This document shows positions 1 to 9,795 of a stretch of DNA of 64,000 nt, one piece after another. The notes under the pieces were generated by a model. It saw nothing but the letters and a program-made list of their open reading frames with translations, was not told the origin of the DNA and did no database searches. The stretch is from Limnospira fusiformis SAG 85.79 (lineage in GTDB: Bacteria > Cyanobacteriota > Cyanobacteriia > Cyanobacteriales > Microcoleaceae): NCBI RefSeq assembly GCF_012516315.1, contig NZ_CP051185.1, forward strand, positions 331,459 to 395,458, written 5' to 3'. Within the stretch, counting starts at the first letter, position 1; each line of letters begins with the position of its first letter. The translations under genes were made by a program, and so were the position numbers.

Positions 1-615
1 ACTCCCCACAATCCCACGGGTATATTACTACGGCCAGAGTTGATTTTGCCCCTGTTGGAAAGGTTTGCTTTGGTGGTGGTTGACGAGGCTTTTATGGATT
101 TTCTGCCACGGTCGGCACAAACTAGCTTAATCGAGAGGGTGGCAGATTTTCCTAATTTGGTGATTTTGCGATCGCTCACTAAGTTTTACAGTCTGCCTGG
201 TTTAAGATTAGGATATGCGATCGCTCACCCAGACCGCCTAAATTTGTGGCGACAGTGGCGAGACCCTTGGTCTGTGAATAATTTAGCCGTGGCGGCGGGT
301 ATTGCAGTTTTAGGCGATCGGGCTTTTGAGGAAAAAACCCACCATTGGTTATCTATTAACCGCCCCCAACTCTATCAGGAATTAGGGAAAATTACCGGAC
401 TTTATCCTTATCCAGGGGTAGCCAATTTTTTGCTAGTCCGGTGTCAGTCGTCGGTGAGTGAGTTACAAACTCAACTACTTAAAGATTATCGGATTTTGAT
501 TCGCGACTGTTTAAGTTTTCCCGAATTAGGAGATAATTATTTTCGCGTAGCTATCCGCACCGAAGCTGACAATCAATATCTGATTAACGCCCTCAAAAAT
601 GTATTAATTACTTAG
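1..615 (+). CDS. cobD: Threonine-phosphate decarboxylase, 5'-truncated by window edge
   Basis: PLP-dependent fold-type I aminotransferase-like enzyme. CobD makes (R)-1-amino-2-propanol phosphate from L-threonine phosphate for the cobalamin nucleotide loop. The frame is open from base 1 (reads TPHNPTG, the conserved NPxNPTG region), so the gene starts upstream. Visible motifs are DEAFMDF, typical of CobD rather than HisC, then SLTKFYSLPGLRLGY with the PLP-binding Lys, and a C-terminal FRVAIRT. The stop TAG (613-615) lies within the first bases of the downstream repeat array, so repeat DNA supplies the terminus. HisC is the alternative, but the DEAFMDF block favours CobD. Confidence 0.8.
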   Translation, partial: TPHNPTGILLRPELILPLLERFALVVVDEAFMDFLPRSAQTSLIERVADFPNLVILRSLTKFYSLPGLRLGYAIAHPDRLNLWRQWRDPWSVNNLAVAAGIAVLGDRAFEEKTHHWLSINRPQLYQELGKITGLYPYPGVANFLLVRCQSSVSELQTQLLKDYRILIRDCLSFPELGDNYFRVAIRTEADNQYLINALKNVLIT

Positions 616-2090
616 AAACCCGGTTTCTTGACTTCCGAGGGAGAAACCCAATTGCTTAGAAACCCGGTTTCTTGGAGAAACCGGGTTTCTTGACTTCCGA
701 GGGAGAAGCCGGGTTTCTTGACCTCCGAGGGAGAAACCCAATTGCTTAGAAACCCGGTTTCTTAGAGAAGCCGGGTTTCTTGACTTCCGAGGGAGAAGCC
801 GGGTTTCTTGACTTCCGAGGGAGAAACCCAATTGCTTAGAAACCCGGTTTCTTGGAGAAACCGGGTTTCTTGACTTCTGAGGGAGAAGCCGGGTTTCTTG
901 ACTTCCGAGGGAGAAACCCAATTGCTTAGAAACCCGGTTTCTTAGAGAAACCGGGTTTCTTGACTTCCAAGGAGAAGCCGGGTTTCTTGACTTCCGAGGG
1001 AGAAACCCAATTGCTTAGAAACCCGGTTTCTTGGAGAAACCGGGTTTCTTGACTTCTGAGGGAGAAGCCGGGTTTCTTGACTTCCGAGGGAGAAACCCAA
1101 TTGCTTAGAAACCCGGTTTCTTGGAGAAACCGGGTTTCTTGACTTCTGAGGGAGAAGCCGGGTTTCTTGACTTCCAAGGGAGAAACCCAATTGCTTAGAA
1201 ACCCGGTTTCTTGGAGAAACCGGGTTTCTTGACTTCCGAGGGAGAAGCCGGGTTTCTTGACTTCCGAGGGAGAAACCCAATTGCTTAGAAACCCGGTTTC
1301 TTGGAGAAACCGGGTTTCTTGACTTCCGAGGGAGAAGCCGGGTTTCTTGACCTCCGAGGGAGAAACCCAATTGCTTAGAAACCCGGTTTCTTGGAGAAAC
1401 CGGGTTTCTTGACTTCCGAGGGAGAAGCCGGGTTTCTTGACTTCTGAGGGAGAAACCCAATTGCTTAGAAACCCGGTTTCTTGGAGAAACCGGGTTTCTT
1501 GACTTCCGAGGGAGAAGCCGGGTTTCTTGACCTCCGAGGGAGAAACCCAATTGCTTAGAAACCCGGTTTCTTGGAGAAACCGGGTTTCTTGACTTCCGAG
1601 GGAGAAGCCGGGTTTCTTGACTTCCGAGGGAGAAACCCAATTGCTTAGAAACCCGGTTTCTTGGAGAAACCCGGTTTCTTGACTTCCGAGGAAGAAGCCG
1701 GGTTTCTTGACTTCCAAGGGAGAAACCCAATTGCTTAGAAACCCGGTTTCTTGGAGAAACCGGGTTTCTTGACTTCCGAGGGAGAAGCCGGGTTTCTTGA
1801 CCTCCGAGGGAGAAACCCAATTGCTTAGAAACCCGGTTTCTTAGAGAAACCGGGTTTCTTGACTTCCGAGGGAGAAGCCGGGTTTCTTGACTTCCGAGGG
1901 AGAAACCCAATTGCTTAGAAACCCGGTTTCTTGGAGAAACCGGGTTTCTTGACTTCCAAGGGAGAAGCCGGGTTTCTTGACTTCCGAGGGAGAAACCCAA
2001 TTGCTTAGAAACCCGGTTTCTTGGAGAAACCGGGTTTCTTGACTTCTGAGGGAGAAGCCGGGTTTCTTGACCTCTGGGGGAGAAACCCGA
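608..2090. repeat. 90-bp tandem repeat array, about 16 copies
   Basis: The marker ATTGCTTAGA occurs 16 times, from 651 to 2000, at exact 90-bp spacing except one 89-bp step (921 to 1010), where one base of a GGG run is lost. Each unit is two 28-bp subrepeats (GGAGAAACCGGGTTTC... and GGAGAAGCCGGGTTTC...) plus a 34-bp part holding AAACCCAATTGCTTAG. GAAACCCGGTTTC/GAAACCGGGTTTC blocks are near-palindromic and could form strong stems. Copies differ by only a few substitutions, implying recent expansion or homogenisation. Long open frames arise only because 90 is divisible by 3. The array sits between cobD and uvrC. Confidence 0.97.
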
Positions 2091-2145
2091 CTATAATTGA
2101 TAATTGTATCGGTGTCTGACGCACCCTACTATTAAATAAACTACT

Positions 2146-4020
2146 ATGACAATTATACCACTAATTGAAGATAGCGATCGCCTAGAAATGAGATTAAAAG
2201 AAATTCCCCCGGTTCCGGGTGTGTATTTCATGAAAGATGGTAATGAGAATATTCTGTATATTGGGAAATCGAAAAAATTGCGATCGCGGGTGCGTTCCTA
2301 TTTTCGCGATCGCCAGAAACATAGTCACCGGATTAACTTAATGATTCAACAGGTGACAGATATTGAATTTATCGTTACTGATACCGAAGCCGAAGCCTTG
2401 GCTTTAGAAGCTAATTTGATTAAAAACCATCAACCTCATTTTAATGTCTTACTCAAGGATGATAAAAAATATCCCTATCTGTGTATTACTTGGTCGGAAC
2501 CATACCCGCGCATTTTTATTACCCGAAAACGTAATTTAAGCAATCCCAAAGATAGATATTATGGCCCTTATGTAGATACCGGACTATTGCGAAGTAATCT
2601 ACAATTGGTTAAGCGTCTATTTCCCCTGCGTCAACGTCCTAAACCTTTGTTTAAAGACCGTCCCTGTTTAAATTATGATATAGGTCGCTGTCCGGGAGTT
2701 TGTCAGCAGATGATCTCCCCAGAAGATTATCATCAAATTGTCCAAAAAGTGGCGATGGTTTTTCAAGGACGCACAGAAGAACTTATCAAAAATTTAACCG
2801 CGCAAATGCAACAAGCCGCCGCTGAGTTAAACTTTGAAACCGCCGCCAAATTCCGCGATCGCATTCAAGGTTTACAGTCTCTCAACCAAGACCAAAAAGT
2901 TTCCCTTCCTGATGAAACGGTGTCTCTTGATGCGATCGCTTTGGCTACTGACGGACAACAAGCCTCCGTGCAACTTTTCCAAATCCGCGCCGGACATTTG
3001 GTCGGTAGATTAGGCTTTTTGGCGAAAGTTTACCCTAGTGAAACAGCCTTGACTTCCCTAGAGTTGGGGGGAATTATTCAGCGGGTTTTACAGGAACATT
3101 ATCAAACCGTTGATGCTGTGGAAATTCCCAGCGAAATTGTGCTACAATATAGTTTACAAGATGGGGAGTTAGTAGCAGATTGGTTAAGCGATCGCAAAGG
3201 TCGGAAAGTTACCTTAATTACTCCCCAAAGACAAGCCAAACTCGATTTAATCGCAATGGTCGAACGCAACGCTAACTATGAGTTAATGCGACTGCAAAAA
3301 TTAAGCGATCGTCATCATCAATCTCTCCAAGACTTAACCGAAATTCTCGACCTTCCCGACCTTCCCCACCGCATAGAAGGTTATGATATCTCCCATATTC
3401 AGGGTTCTGATGCAGTCGCCTCCCGCGTGGTATTTATTGATGGTTTACCCGCCAAACAACACTACCGACAGTATAAAATTAAAAATCCTGATGTGCATTC
3501 GGGAAGGTCTGATGATTTCGCCAGTTTAGCAGAAGTAATTGGTCGCCGTTTTCGAGATTATCAGAATTTAGAACCCCAGGATAAGCCAGATTTGATTATG
3601 ATTGATGGTGGGAAAGGTCAACTCTCAGCCGTCGTGAAAGTTTTGCAAGGTCTGGATATTTTAGAAGAGTTGAAGGTGATTAGTTTAGCCAAACGCCGAG
3701 AGGAAATTTTTGTCCCTGGTGAGTCTCAACCATTAACTACCCATCCTGAACAACCTGGGGTACAATTATTGCGACGACTACGAGATGAAGCCCATCGATT
3801 TGCGGTTAGTTTCCATCGTAACCAACGCAGTAAACGCATGAAGCGATCGCATTTAGATGACATTCCCGGACTCGGACACCACCGCCAAAAATTGCTATTA
3901 GGTCACTTTCGGTCTATTGATTATATTCGCATGGCAACCCCCACACAACTGGCGGAAGTTCCCGGAATTGGCGAAAAACTAGCCCGACAAATTTATGATT
4001 ATTTCCATCCTTCTACCTGA
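2146..4020 (+). CDS. uvrC: UvrABC excinuclease subunit C
   Basis: Nucleotide excision repair nuclease that cuts on both sides of a lesion marked by UvrA/UvrB. At 624 aa it is full length. An N-terminal GIY-YIG nuclease domain (about residues 23-100, PGVYFMKD and ILYIGKS) is followed by a Cys-rich segment ([13 protein letters not shown]), a UVR motif (about 210-245, the UvrB contact), the RNase H-like 5' nuclease ([21 protein letters not shown]) and two C-terminal helix-hairpin-helix motifs ([17 protein letters not shown]). ATG at 2146 is close to the conserved start. It has its own upstream region after the repeat array. Confidence 0.97.
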   Translation: MTIIPLIEDSDRLEMRLKEIPPVPGVYFMKDGNENILYIGKSKKLRSRVRSYFRDRQKHSHRINLMIQQVTDIEFIVTDTEAEALALEANLIKNHQPHFNVLLKDDKKYPYLCITWSEPYPRIFITRKRNLSNPKDRYYGPYVDTGLLRSNLQLVKRLFPLRQRPKPLFKDRPCLNYDIGRCPGVCQQMISPEDYHQIVQKVAMVFQGRTEELIKNLTAQMQQAAAELNFETAAKFRDRIQGLQSLNQDQKVSLPDETVSLDAIALATDGQQASVQLFQIRAGHLVGRLGFLAKVYPSETALTSLELGGIIQRVLQEHYQTVDAVEIPSEIVLQYSLQDGELVADWLSDRKGRKVTLITPQRQAKLDLIAMVERNANYELMRLQKLSDRHHQSLQDLTEILDLPDLPHRIEGYDISHIQGSDAVASRVVFIDGLPAKQHYRQYKIKNPDVHSGRSDDFASLAEVIGRRFRDYQNLEPQDKPDLIMIDGGKGQLSAVVKVLQGLDILEELKVISLAKRREEIFVPGESQPLTTHPEQPGVQLLRRLRDEAHRFAVSFHRNQRSKRMKRSHLDDIPGLGHHRQKLLLGHFRSIDYIRMATPTQLAEVPGIGEKLARQIYDYFHPST

Positions 4021-4117
4021 TGCAGATTAAGCTATGATATATGGCAGCTTCCGGGAAGATGTGCTATAAATAGGACTAGATTGGTCTGACTCAAAATCCT
4101 AGAATCTCAATCCCACC

Positions 4118-5518
4118 ATGAAATTAATTGACGGTCCGCAAAATCATCCGACTATCCAAAAAATACAGTGGATAACTAACCCCCTTGGTTATATGGAGAA
4201 TTGTCACCGTAAATATGGAGATGTCTTTGCAGCTAAAATCGGCGTTGCGGGTCGCCCAGTCGTCTTTGTTTCCCACCCCCAAGCTATCCAAGAAATCCTC
4301 ACCCGCGATACTAAAGAATTTACCGCCCCTGGTTCATCTAATCGTATTCTAGAACCTGTGGTAGGGGATAAATCCGTGATTTTACTTGATGATAAAAACC
4401 ACCTAAGACAGCGGAAACTCTTAATGCCGCCTTTCCATGGGGAAAGGATGTTTAATTATGGTAAATTAATCTGTGATTTGACCACAAAAATCGGCGACAC
4501 TTTACCAATTGGCAAGACTTTTCTGGCGCGAGATTATGTGCAGAAAATCTCCCTGGCTATCATTCTTCAGGCTGTGTTTGGAGTCTACGAGGGACCCCGT
4601 TACGATCGCCTGAAAAAATTAACCACCGAACTGGTCGCTGTGACTGATTCTCCTATTAGGGCGAGTATCTTATTTTTCCCGATTTTACAACAAGATCTAG
4701 GGCGTTGGAGTCCCTGGGGGCGCTTCCAAGGTTTGCGGCGCGATATCGATAAATTACTGTTAGAAGAAATCGAAGAACGTCGCCAAAATCCCGATCCAAA
4801 TCGCACCGATATTCTCAATTTGATGATGTCCGCTAGGGACGAAAATGGGGAACAGATGACCTATGAAGAACTACGGGATGAACTGTTAACTTTATTATTC
4901 GCCGGACACGAAACCACCGCCACCGCCATGGCTTGGTCTTTGTATTGGGTGCATAAACTTCCTACCGTGCGCGATCGCCTTTTATCAGAGTTAGCAACCC
5001 TCCCCCCAAATCCCGACCCGATGACTATTTATAGATTACCTTATTTAACAGCAATTTGTCAAGAAACTCTGCGAATTTATCCAGTCGCCATGGTGACATT
5101 TCCCCGGGTGACTACTCAAGCGGTGGAACTGATGGGATATCACATAGAACCCAATATAGAAGTGATTGGCGCTATCTATTTAACCCATAATGATCCGACA
5201 ATTTATCCTGACCCCAAACAGTTTAAACCAGAGAGATTTTTAGATAAAAAATACTCCCCTTATCAATATTTACCTTTTGGTGGCGGTGCGCGTCAATGTA
5301 TTGGTATGGCTTTGGCTCAATATGAGCTAAAATTAGTCCTAGCAACAGTCATGTTAAACTATCAACTAACCCTGGCTAATTCCCAGCCCGCCAAAGCCGC
5401 CCGCCGAGGGGTAACTTTATCAGCGACGGGAGGCATTCCTATGGTGTTAACAGGGCGGCGATCGCTATCTTCCAACCCTGTGGGAGTTGCACCGAAAGAA
5501 ACCCCGCTTCTGGGTTAA
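4118..5518 (+). CDS. Cytochrome P450, CYP110-like
   Basis: Heme-thiolate monooxygenase of 466 aa with all class motifs: I-helix AGHETT (about 262-267), K-helix ExxR as ETLR (316-319), PERF (371-374) and the heme loop FGGGARQCIG with the Cys ligand at about 394. The N-terminal stretch (NPLGYMENC...YGDVFAAKIG) resembles cyanobacterial CYP110 proteins, which act on fatty acids or terpenoids. The substrate here is unknown, and the electron-transfer partner is not adjacent. There is no signal peptide. The last roughly 110 bp of the gene are copied at 15153-15264. Confidence 0.93.
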   Translation: MKLIDGPQNHPTIQKIQWITNPLGYMENCHRKYGDVFAAKIGVAGRPVVFVSHPQAIQEILTRDTKEFTAPGSSNRILEPVVGDKSVILLDDKNHLRQRKLLMPPFHGERMFNYGKLICDLTTKIGDTLPIGKTFLARDYVQKISLAIILQAVFGVYEGPRYDRLKKLTTELVAVTDSPIRASILFFPILQQDLGRWSPWGRFQGLRRDIDKLLLEEIEERRQNPDPNRTDILNLMMSARDENGEQMTYEELRDELLTLLFAGHETTATAMAWSLYWVHKLPTVRDRLLSELATLPPNPDPMTIYRLPYLTAICQETLRIYPVAMVTFPRVTTQAVELMGYHIEPNIEVIGAIYLTHNDPTIYPDPKQFKPERFLDKKYSPYQYLPFGGGARQCIGMALAQYELKLVLATVMLNYQLTLANSQPAKAARRGVTLSATGGIPMVLTGRRSLSSNPVGVAPKETPLLG

Positions 5519-5681
5519 CTCTTCTGGTTAAGCCCAACTGTCCCCGAAGTTACCAGGTTGATGGGGAATTTCTCCCCTATTTAATCCTTTTTGGTCTTGA
5601 TTTCCCTCACATCAGCAGTATAATATTGACAATGGCTTAATTTTTCATGGAGATGAGGTTCTGAAATCTCAAAAATTACCA

Positions 5682-6239
5682 ATGATTGATACCTTGAATT
5701 GTTCCCCCCAACAGTTAGCGATTTGGCTGAGTCGTTTGGTGGAAATTTTGCGGAGTCAAGGGGGTTTAACTTGGCATAGCTTTGTTCAAACCGTTGCTGG
5801 TAAAACCGCGATCATAGAAATTGATGGCATTCAGTTGAGATTAAATGCCAATCACAGCGAACCTATCCAGGTAGATATTACTGATAATTCCGATAATTTA
5901 GAGTCAGTGGAAGCCTTGAATTTTGGCAGCCAAGCCGAAACCTTACGAGATTTAATTGGTGGTCGGTTGACGTTAGATCAAGGGGTGGCGATCGGTAAAA
6001 TTCATTTGCGGGGAAGTTTATCGGAGTTGTTAGGTATTCATAAACTCACCATGGATATTGTCGCCGAAAGTGCCATTAATCCTCAACTACAGCGACTGTG
6101 GAAAGAATTTGACGATCTGTGGTTCCGTCCCAGTTTTCCTCCCCCAGTTTTGTCTCTGGAAGAACAAATAACCCCCCAGGGCGAATTGATTCTGAATGTC
6201 CCAAATGACGTGCTAAATATTGAGGTGGAACTGAAATAG
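5682..6239 (+). CDS. Conserved hypothetical protein, cyanobacterial
   Basis: 185-aa soluble protein, not recognised with confidence. It starts with helical segments (QQLAIWLSRLVEILRSQGG), continues with a beta-rich middle (AIIEIDGIQLRLNAN), and has a compact segment GGRLTLDQGVAIGKIHLRG with alternating hydrophobics that loosely recalls SCP2-type lipid-binding folds (weak inference). It ends in a Pro-rich and acidic tail. No signal peptide or membrane segment is seen. It is monocistronic by spacing (160 bp after the P450, 220 bp before the next gene). Confidence 0.7.
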   Translation: MIDTLNCSPQQLAIWLSRLVEILRSQGGLTWHSFVQTVAGKTAIIEIDGIQLRLNANHSEPIQVDITDNSDNLESVEALNFGSQAETLRDLIGGRLTLDQGVAIGKIHLRGSLSELLGIHKLTMDIVAESAINPQLQRLWKEFDDLWFRPSFPPPVLSLEEQITPQGELILNVPNDVLNIEVELK

Positions 6240-6458
6240 AAAGGCTGAAAAACTAACTCTGGAGGGGGTAATTATTTTTATTCTTTGTGCCGTGGCATCT
6301 CGACTTTTCCCCGCTCCCAAATTTATCCAGACTCGAAGGCGAAAAAATAGGGTCAACCATCGGATCATCTGAGCCACTTAGAACGGTGCTAAGATGTGTC
6401 ATACAGACTAATATGGGGGTAGATAAAGCCCCATCATAATGGTTTTGTTTTTTGTCTG

Positions 6459-7235
6459 ATGCCCCGAAATCGGGTCGGATTCCCTCGATTTTGTCAACCT
6501 TTATTTTCTTATGTTTACTCTGATATGCTATCTGAATTATTCCATAAATTTGGTGTGCCGTTTTTTTTGTCAGTAGTCCACGATCCAAATCTTTGTATTT
6601 CTTGGTCACAATTTGGTGAAGATACTCTAATTTTAGAGTTGATTTCCAGAAATAAATCCAACCTATTTAGCAATTACTATGTTGACATCGGTGCTTATCA
6701 TCCCAGTCGATTTTCTAACACTAAGCTTTTGAGTATGATGGGATGGAAAGGTATGAATGTAGATCCCAATCCTCAATCTGTGAAACTATTTGAACAGGAA
6801 CGTCCCCAGGATATCAATCTAAATCTAGGTGTTGCTTCTTATGAAGGGGAGTCAGAAATCTATTGTTTCCGCGAAGGTGCTATCAACACTTTTAATGGGG
6901 AAATGGCCGAATATTTCATTAGACACGGATGGGAGTTTATGGGCAAGCAAAAAGTGAAGGTACTCCCCCTTAACCAGCTACTTGACACTTATCTTCCCGA
7001 CGAAATTAAAGATTCAGAAATTGGTTTCCTAGACATTGATTGCGAAGGTTTAGACAAGGATATTATTCTGAATTTAGATATCGATCGCTATCGGCCTTAT
7101 ATCATTGCAGTTGAGGCACATGATTTCAATCTTATGCATCCTCTCGCTCACGAAATTGTTCAGTTTCTGATCGCTGCCGATTACCAGTTGGCTGCTTACA
7201 CCGGACCTACCCTTCTGTTTAGACGGTCAACATGA
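6459..7235 (+). CDS. FkbM family SAM-dependent methyltransferase
   Basis: 258-aa Rossmann methyltransferase of the FkbM type, often acting on sugars or polysaccharide precursors. Supporting motifs are SWSQFGEDTLI near residue 48, the SAM-binding segment YYVDIGAYHP, WKGMNVDPNP, and the C-terminal FLDIDCEGLDKDIILN with VEAHDF. The first ~22 residues may not be translated: an internal ATG at 6525 begins MLSELFHKFG and neither start has a clear Shine-Dalgarno. Adjacent to a glycosyltransferase, it fits surface glycan or glycolipid decoration. The substrate is unknown. Confidence 0.85.
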   Translation: MPRNRVGFPRFCQPLFSYVYSDMLSELFHKFGVPFFLSVVHDPNLCISWSQFGEDTLILELISRNKSNLFSNYYVDIGAYHPSRFSNTKLLSMMGWKGMNVDPNPQSVKLFEQERPQDINLNLGVASYEGESEIYCFREGAINTFNGEMAEYFIRHGWEFMGKQKVKVLPLNQLLDTYLPDEIKDSEIGFLDIDCEGLDKDIILNLDIDRYRPYIIAVEAHDFNLMHPLAHEIVQFLIAADYQLAAYTGPTLLFRRST

Positions 7236-7318
7236 TGGTATTGACGTTGGGAAGTTTAATGAGAAAATATATGAATATTTAAGCCGGGATGGTTGGTTCG
7301 AGTTTTTCATCGGTTAAA
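7232..7318 (+). pseudogene. Possible remnant reading frame after the FkbM gene
   Basis: Immediately after the methyltransferase stop, a different frame reads HDGIDVGKFNEKIYEYLSRD and then a Trp/Phe-rich end to a TAA at 7316-7318. It has no start codon and looks like the C-terminal tail of another protein. It could be chance coding potential in AT-rich DNA. I could not assign a family. Confidence 0.25.
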
Positions 7319-7356
7319 GTTATAATAGAATTTCAGCCGGATTTTCAGAATTAAAC

Positions 7357-8709
7357 ATGGTCGATCGCATCGTATTAGCAACATCAGGTTCTTTGGGTGA
7401 TTTGTATCCTTATTTGGCGATCGCCCGAGGATTAAAAGCCAGGGGGTATCAGCCGATCATCGCCGCCGCCGAAAAATACCGAAGTTATGTGGCGGCGGAG
7501 GAAATCGAATTTCACCCTTTGAGGGAAAGGATATGGGAACAGGATAACAAGTTCATGCAAATGCTAATGGACTCCCAACGGGAGGTCGAATACATTATTT
7601 GTTATCAATTGATGCCCCACTTGCGGGCGACTTACACCGACTTGATGGCAGCGGTACGGGGGGCGGATTTGTTAATAACTCATCCGCTGATTTTGCCCGG
7701 TCGAATTGTCGCCGAACAAACCCAAATTCCTTGGATTTCAACGGTTCTATCAGCCTTTATGTCAGTTTACGATTCGCCTGGGGGCGATAGCTTCGCTTCA
7801 CGCACCGAGGCGATCGCTTCCCCAGTCTCGGAGTATGAACGGTGTTTGCAATGGGTCGCCAAAGATGCCGAACAACGCCAACTCCGCAGTCGGCTTCGCC
7901 ATTGGAGTGCCCCCCTGCGTCAACTGCGGAGTTCGTTGGGATTGCCACCAGGCCCAGATCCCCTGTTTGAAGGGCAGCATTCCCCCGATTTAGTGCTGGC
8001 TTTGTTTTCCCAGGTTTTTGCCAGACCCCAACCGGACTGGCCCAGGCAAACTGTCGTCACCGGGTTTCCGTTTTATGATAACCCGTCCAATCAGGGGTTA
8101 TCTGAGGAACTGAGAGAGTTTTTAGACAGCGGGCCGCCACCGATAGTGTTTACTTTGGGTTCAACGGTGGTATGGACTGCCGGTAATTTTTACTGGTCTA
8201 GCGCGATCGCCGCCCACCAGTTGGGCTATCGGTCAGTGCTAATGATGGGCCCTGGCGCGGATAGTGTCAGACCCGACCAATTGCCTGAAGGCGCGATCGC
8301 CGTCAATTATGCCCCCCACGGGCAAATTTTCCCCAGGGCGGCGGCGATTGTCCATCATGGCGGCATGGGAACCACAGCAGAAGCATTGCGATCGGGGCGG
8401 AGAATGCTGGTGGTTCCCCACAAGTACGACCAGCCAGAAAATGCAGCCCGCGTCGTCCGCCTGGGGGTCGCCCGAATGCTCCCACCCCAACAATATACTG
8501 CGGAGTTGGTAGCCAACGAACTTCGACAACTGTTGTTTGAAAAACAATATGCCCAAAAAGCCGCTGCCATTGGAGAAGCGATCGGGGCGGAAAATGGCGT
8601 AGAAACGGCTTGTGATGCGATCGCCAACCTTATCGGCCAGTACCCGAGTCGGAAACCCGCCAAATATTCCGACTCCCCCAATGATTCTCAGATCACATAT
8701 TCCCCATAA
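7357..8709 (+). CDS. UGT/GT1-type glycosyltransferase
   Basis: 450-aa GT-B glycosyltransferase similar to sterol and macrolide glucosyltransferases. The N-terminal Rossmann fold begins ATSGSLGDLYPYLAIARGL, the usual acceptor domain of this family. The C-terminal donor domain has FTLGST, then HHGGMGTTAEALRSG and PHKYDQPENA, the diagnostic nucleotide-sugar binding block. No membrane segment is evident. It may act on a lipid (sterol-like or glycolipid) acceptor. Its 3' end overlaps the convergent downstream gene by 22 bp. GC is higher than its neighbours and it is unusually rich in GCGATCGCC. Confidence 0.9.
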   Translation: MVDRIVLATSGSLGDLYPYLAIARGLKARGYQPIIAAAEKYRSYVAAEEIEFHPLRERIWEQDNKFMQMLMDSQREVEYIICYQLMPHLRATYTDLMAAVRGADLLITHPLILPGRIVAEQTQIPWISTVLSAFMSVYDSPGGDSFASRTEAIASPVSEYERCLQWVAKDAEQRQLRSRLRHWSAPLRQLRSSLGLPPGPDPLFEGQHSPDLVLALFSQVFARPQPDWPRQTVVTGFPFYDNPSNQGLSEELREFLDSGPPPIVFTLGSTVVWTAGNFYWSSAIAAHQLGYRSVLMMGPGADSVRPDQLPEGAIAVNYAPHGQIFPRAAAIVHHGGMGTTAEALRSGRRMLVVPHKYDQPENAARVVRLGVARMLPPQQYTAELVANELRQLLFEKQYAQKAAAIGEAIGAENGVETACDAIANLIGQYPSRKPAKYSDSPNDSQITYSP

Positions 8710-9755
8710 ACTAAGCCGGTGGCGAGCCATGTTTTTTCTCCGAGTTTAAGGGTAACGGCCGCGCGGCCGGTGAGTTCTTCAATAAAAGTATATTGCCGTT
8801 GTTGATTGTCGGGGACGATTAATTCTACTACCGACTCAAAATCAATTTCAATTAGCAATTGGTCTTGGTCATCAGCGGCGATAATTTCCAAGGCGCTGGG
8901 GGTTTGCAATAAGCGATCGCTAAATAATAGCGCCATAATTCCCGGCAACCTGGGGGGAATAACAGGCAGCTCCGACCAGTCCCAATTAATCTGTAAAGTG
9001 GCACCCAAAAACACTTTTCGCAATTGATGATTCACATAAATAAAAATATAGGGAAAACCCCCTTGCGAATGGTCTTTGTTGGTGCGTCTGTCCAATACCA
9101 AAGTGATGGCGGTGCCATCAATGCAGGTGCCAAAAGCGACGAACCACTCCCAACCGATATCTTCCCCCCAGCGGAAGCGACCAAAATTGCGATCGTGGTA
9201 GCAAAACCAGTTTGGGTGAATGGGAAACGATCGCCCACCAACGGATAAGTTTCCTCTCACCTGTAAGCCCGGTACTAATCCCCAGCCGATGAATCCACTG
9301 CCAAACGGTGAATTTTCCGTGACTAATAGGGGAGTGGCTGTAGCTGTCGCCGCCAATTCAATGAATAGCTGCGATCGCTGATCTTGTACTTCTAACCGCG
9401 TCTGGGTTCCGTTTACTTGCAATTCCATCCCTTGACCTTGCCAATGTACGGGTTCCGGGCTGATTTGACTGGGGTTCCACTCTTGGGAAAAAGTCGTTCC
9501 GAAACTGGCAAAAGGGGCCGCAGGGCGACAGTCTGAGTCGAGAAAATCAGTCGGAACTGTCACCATCAAACTGGTTTGAATTTCTCCAGTTCCCGGTCTG
9601 GCGATCGCCGTCAGATTTACGAGGACTCTAATCTGAGTATCAGGATCCAATAATACATAATGATACCAATCTTTCCAATCTAGGGGTGCGGTGGGATCGT
9701 CGAGAGGGATTCGCAGTTGTTCCACCCGGGCAAGTTTTTGTTCGTCAATGGTCAT
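8688..9755 (-). CDS. Lipocalin-like CrtC/AttH-family protein
   Basis: 355-aa beta-rich protein. The central block FCYHDRNFGRFRWGEDIG followed by WEW is close to the YHDHNWG signature of carotenoid 1,2-hydratase (CrtC) and AttH-like lipocalin-fold proteins, which handle isoprenoid substrates. Another conserved-looking element is GFIGWGLVPGLQVRGNLSV. No signal peptide. It lies 40 bp downstream of the 510-aa gene on the same strand, so co-transcription is likely. A polyprenyl synthetase further upstream on the same strand makes an isoprenoid-related role attractive but unproven. Confidence 0.65.
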   Translation of the reverse strand: MTIDEQKLARVEQLRIPLDDPTAPLDWKDWYHYVLLDPDTQIRVLVNLTAIARPGTGEIQTSLMVTVPTDFLDSDCRPAAPFASFGTTFSQEWNPSQISPEPVHWQGQGMELQVNGTQTRLEVQDQRSQLFIELAATATATPLLVTENSPFGSGFIGWGLVPGLQVRGNLSVGGRSFPIHPNWFCYHDRNFGRFRWGEDIGWEWFVAFGTCIDGTAITLVLDRRTNKDHSQGGFPYIFIYVNHQLRKVFLGATLQINWDWSELPVIPPRLPGIMALLFSDRLLQTPSALEIIAADDQDQLLIEIDFESVVELIVPDNQQRQYTFIEELTGRAAVTLKLGEKTWLATGLVYGEYVI

Positions 9756-9795
9756 TTTTTCTGAGAAAATTAACTAAAATTGGGCGGTGGATAAC

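Noticed and set aside
604..2000. Long minus-strand open frames (105, 263 and 352 codons)
   Set aside because: They exist only because the 90-bp tandem repeat is divisible by three; the protein would be a pure repeat of GFSLGSQETRLLP-type units with no start context.
6253..6609. 118-codon minus-strand frame before the FkbM gene
   Set aside because: Overlaps the methyltransferase N-terminus and shows no family features.
8239..8730. Overlapping frames opposite the glycosyltransferase gene
   Set aside because: High-GC antisense shadows; the glycosyltransferase has full family motifs.
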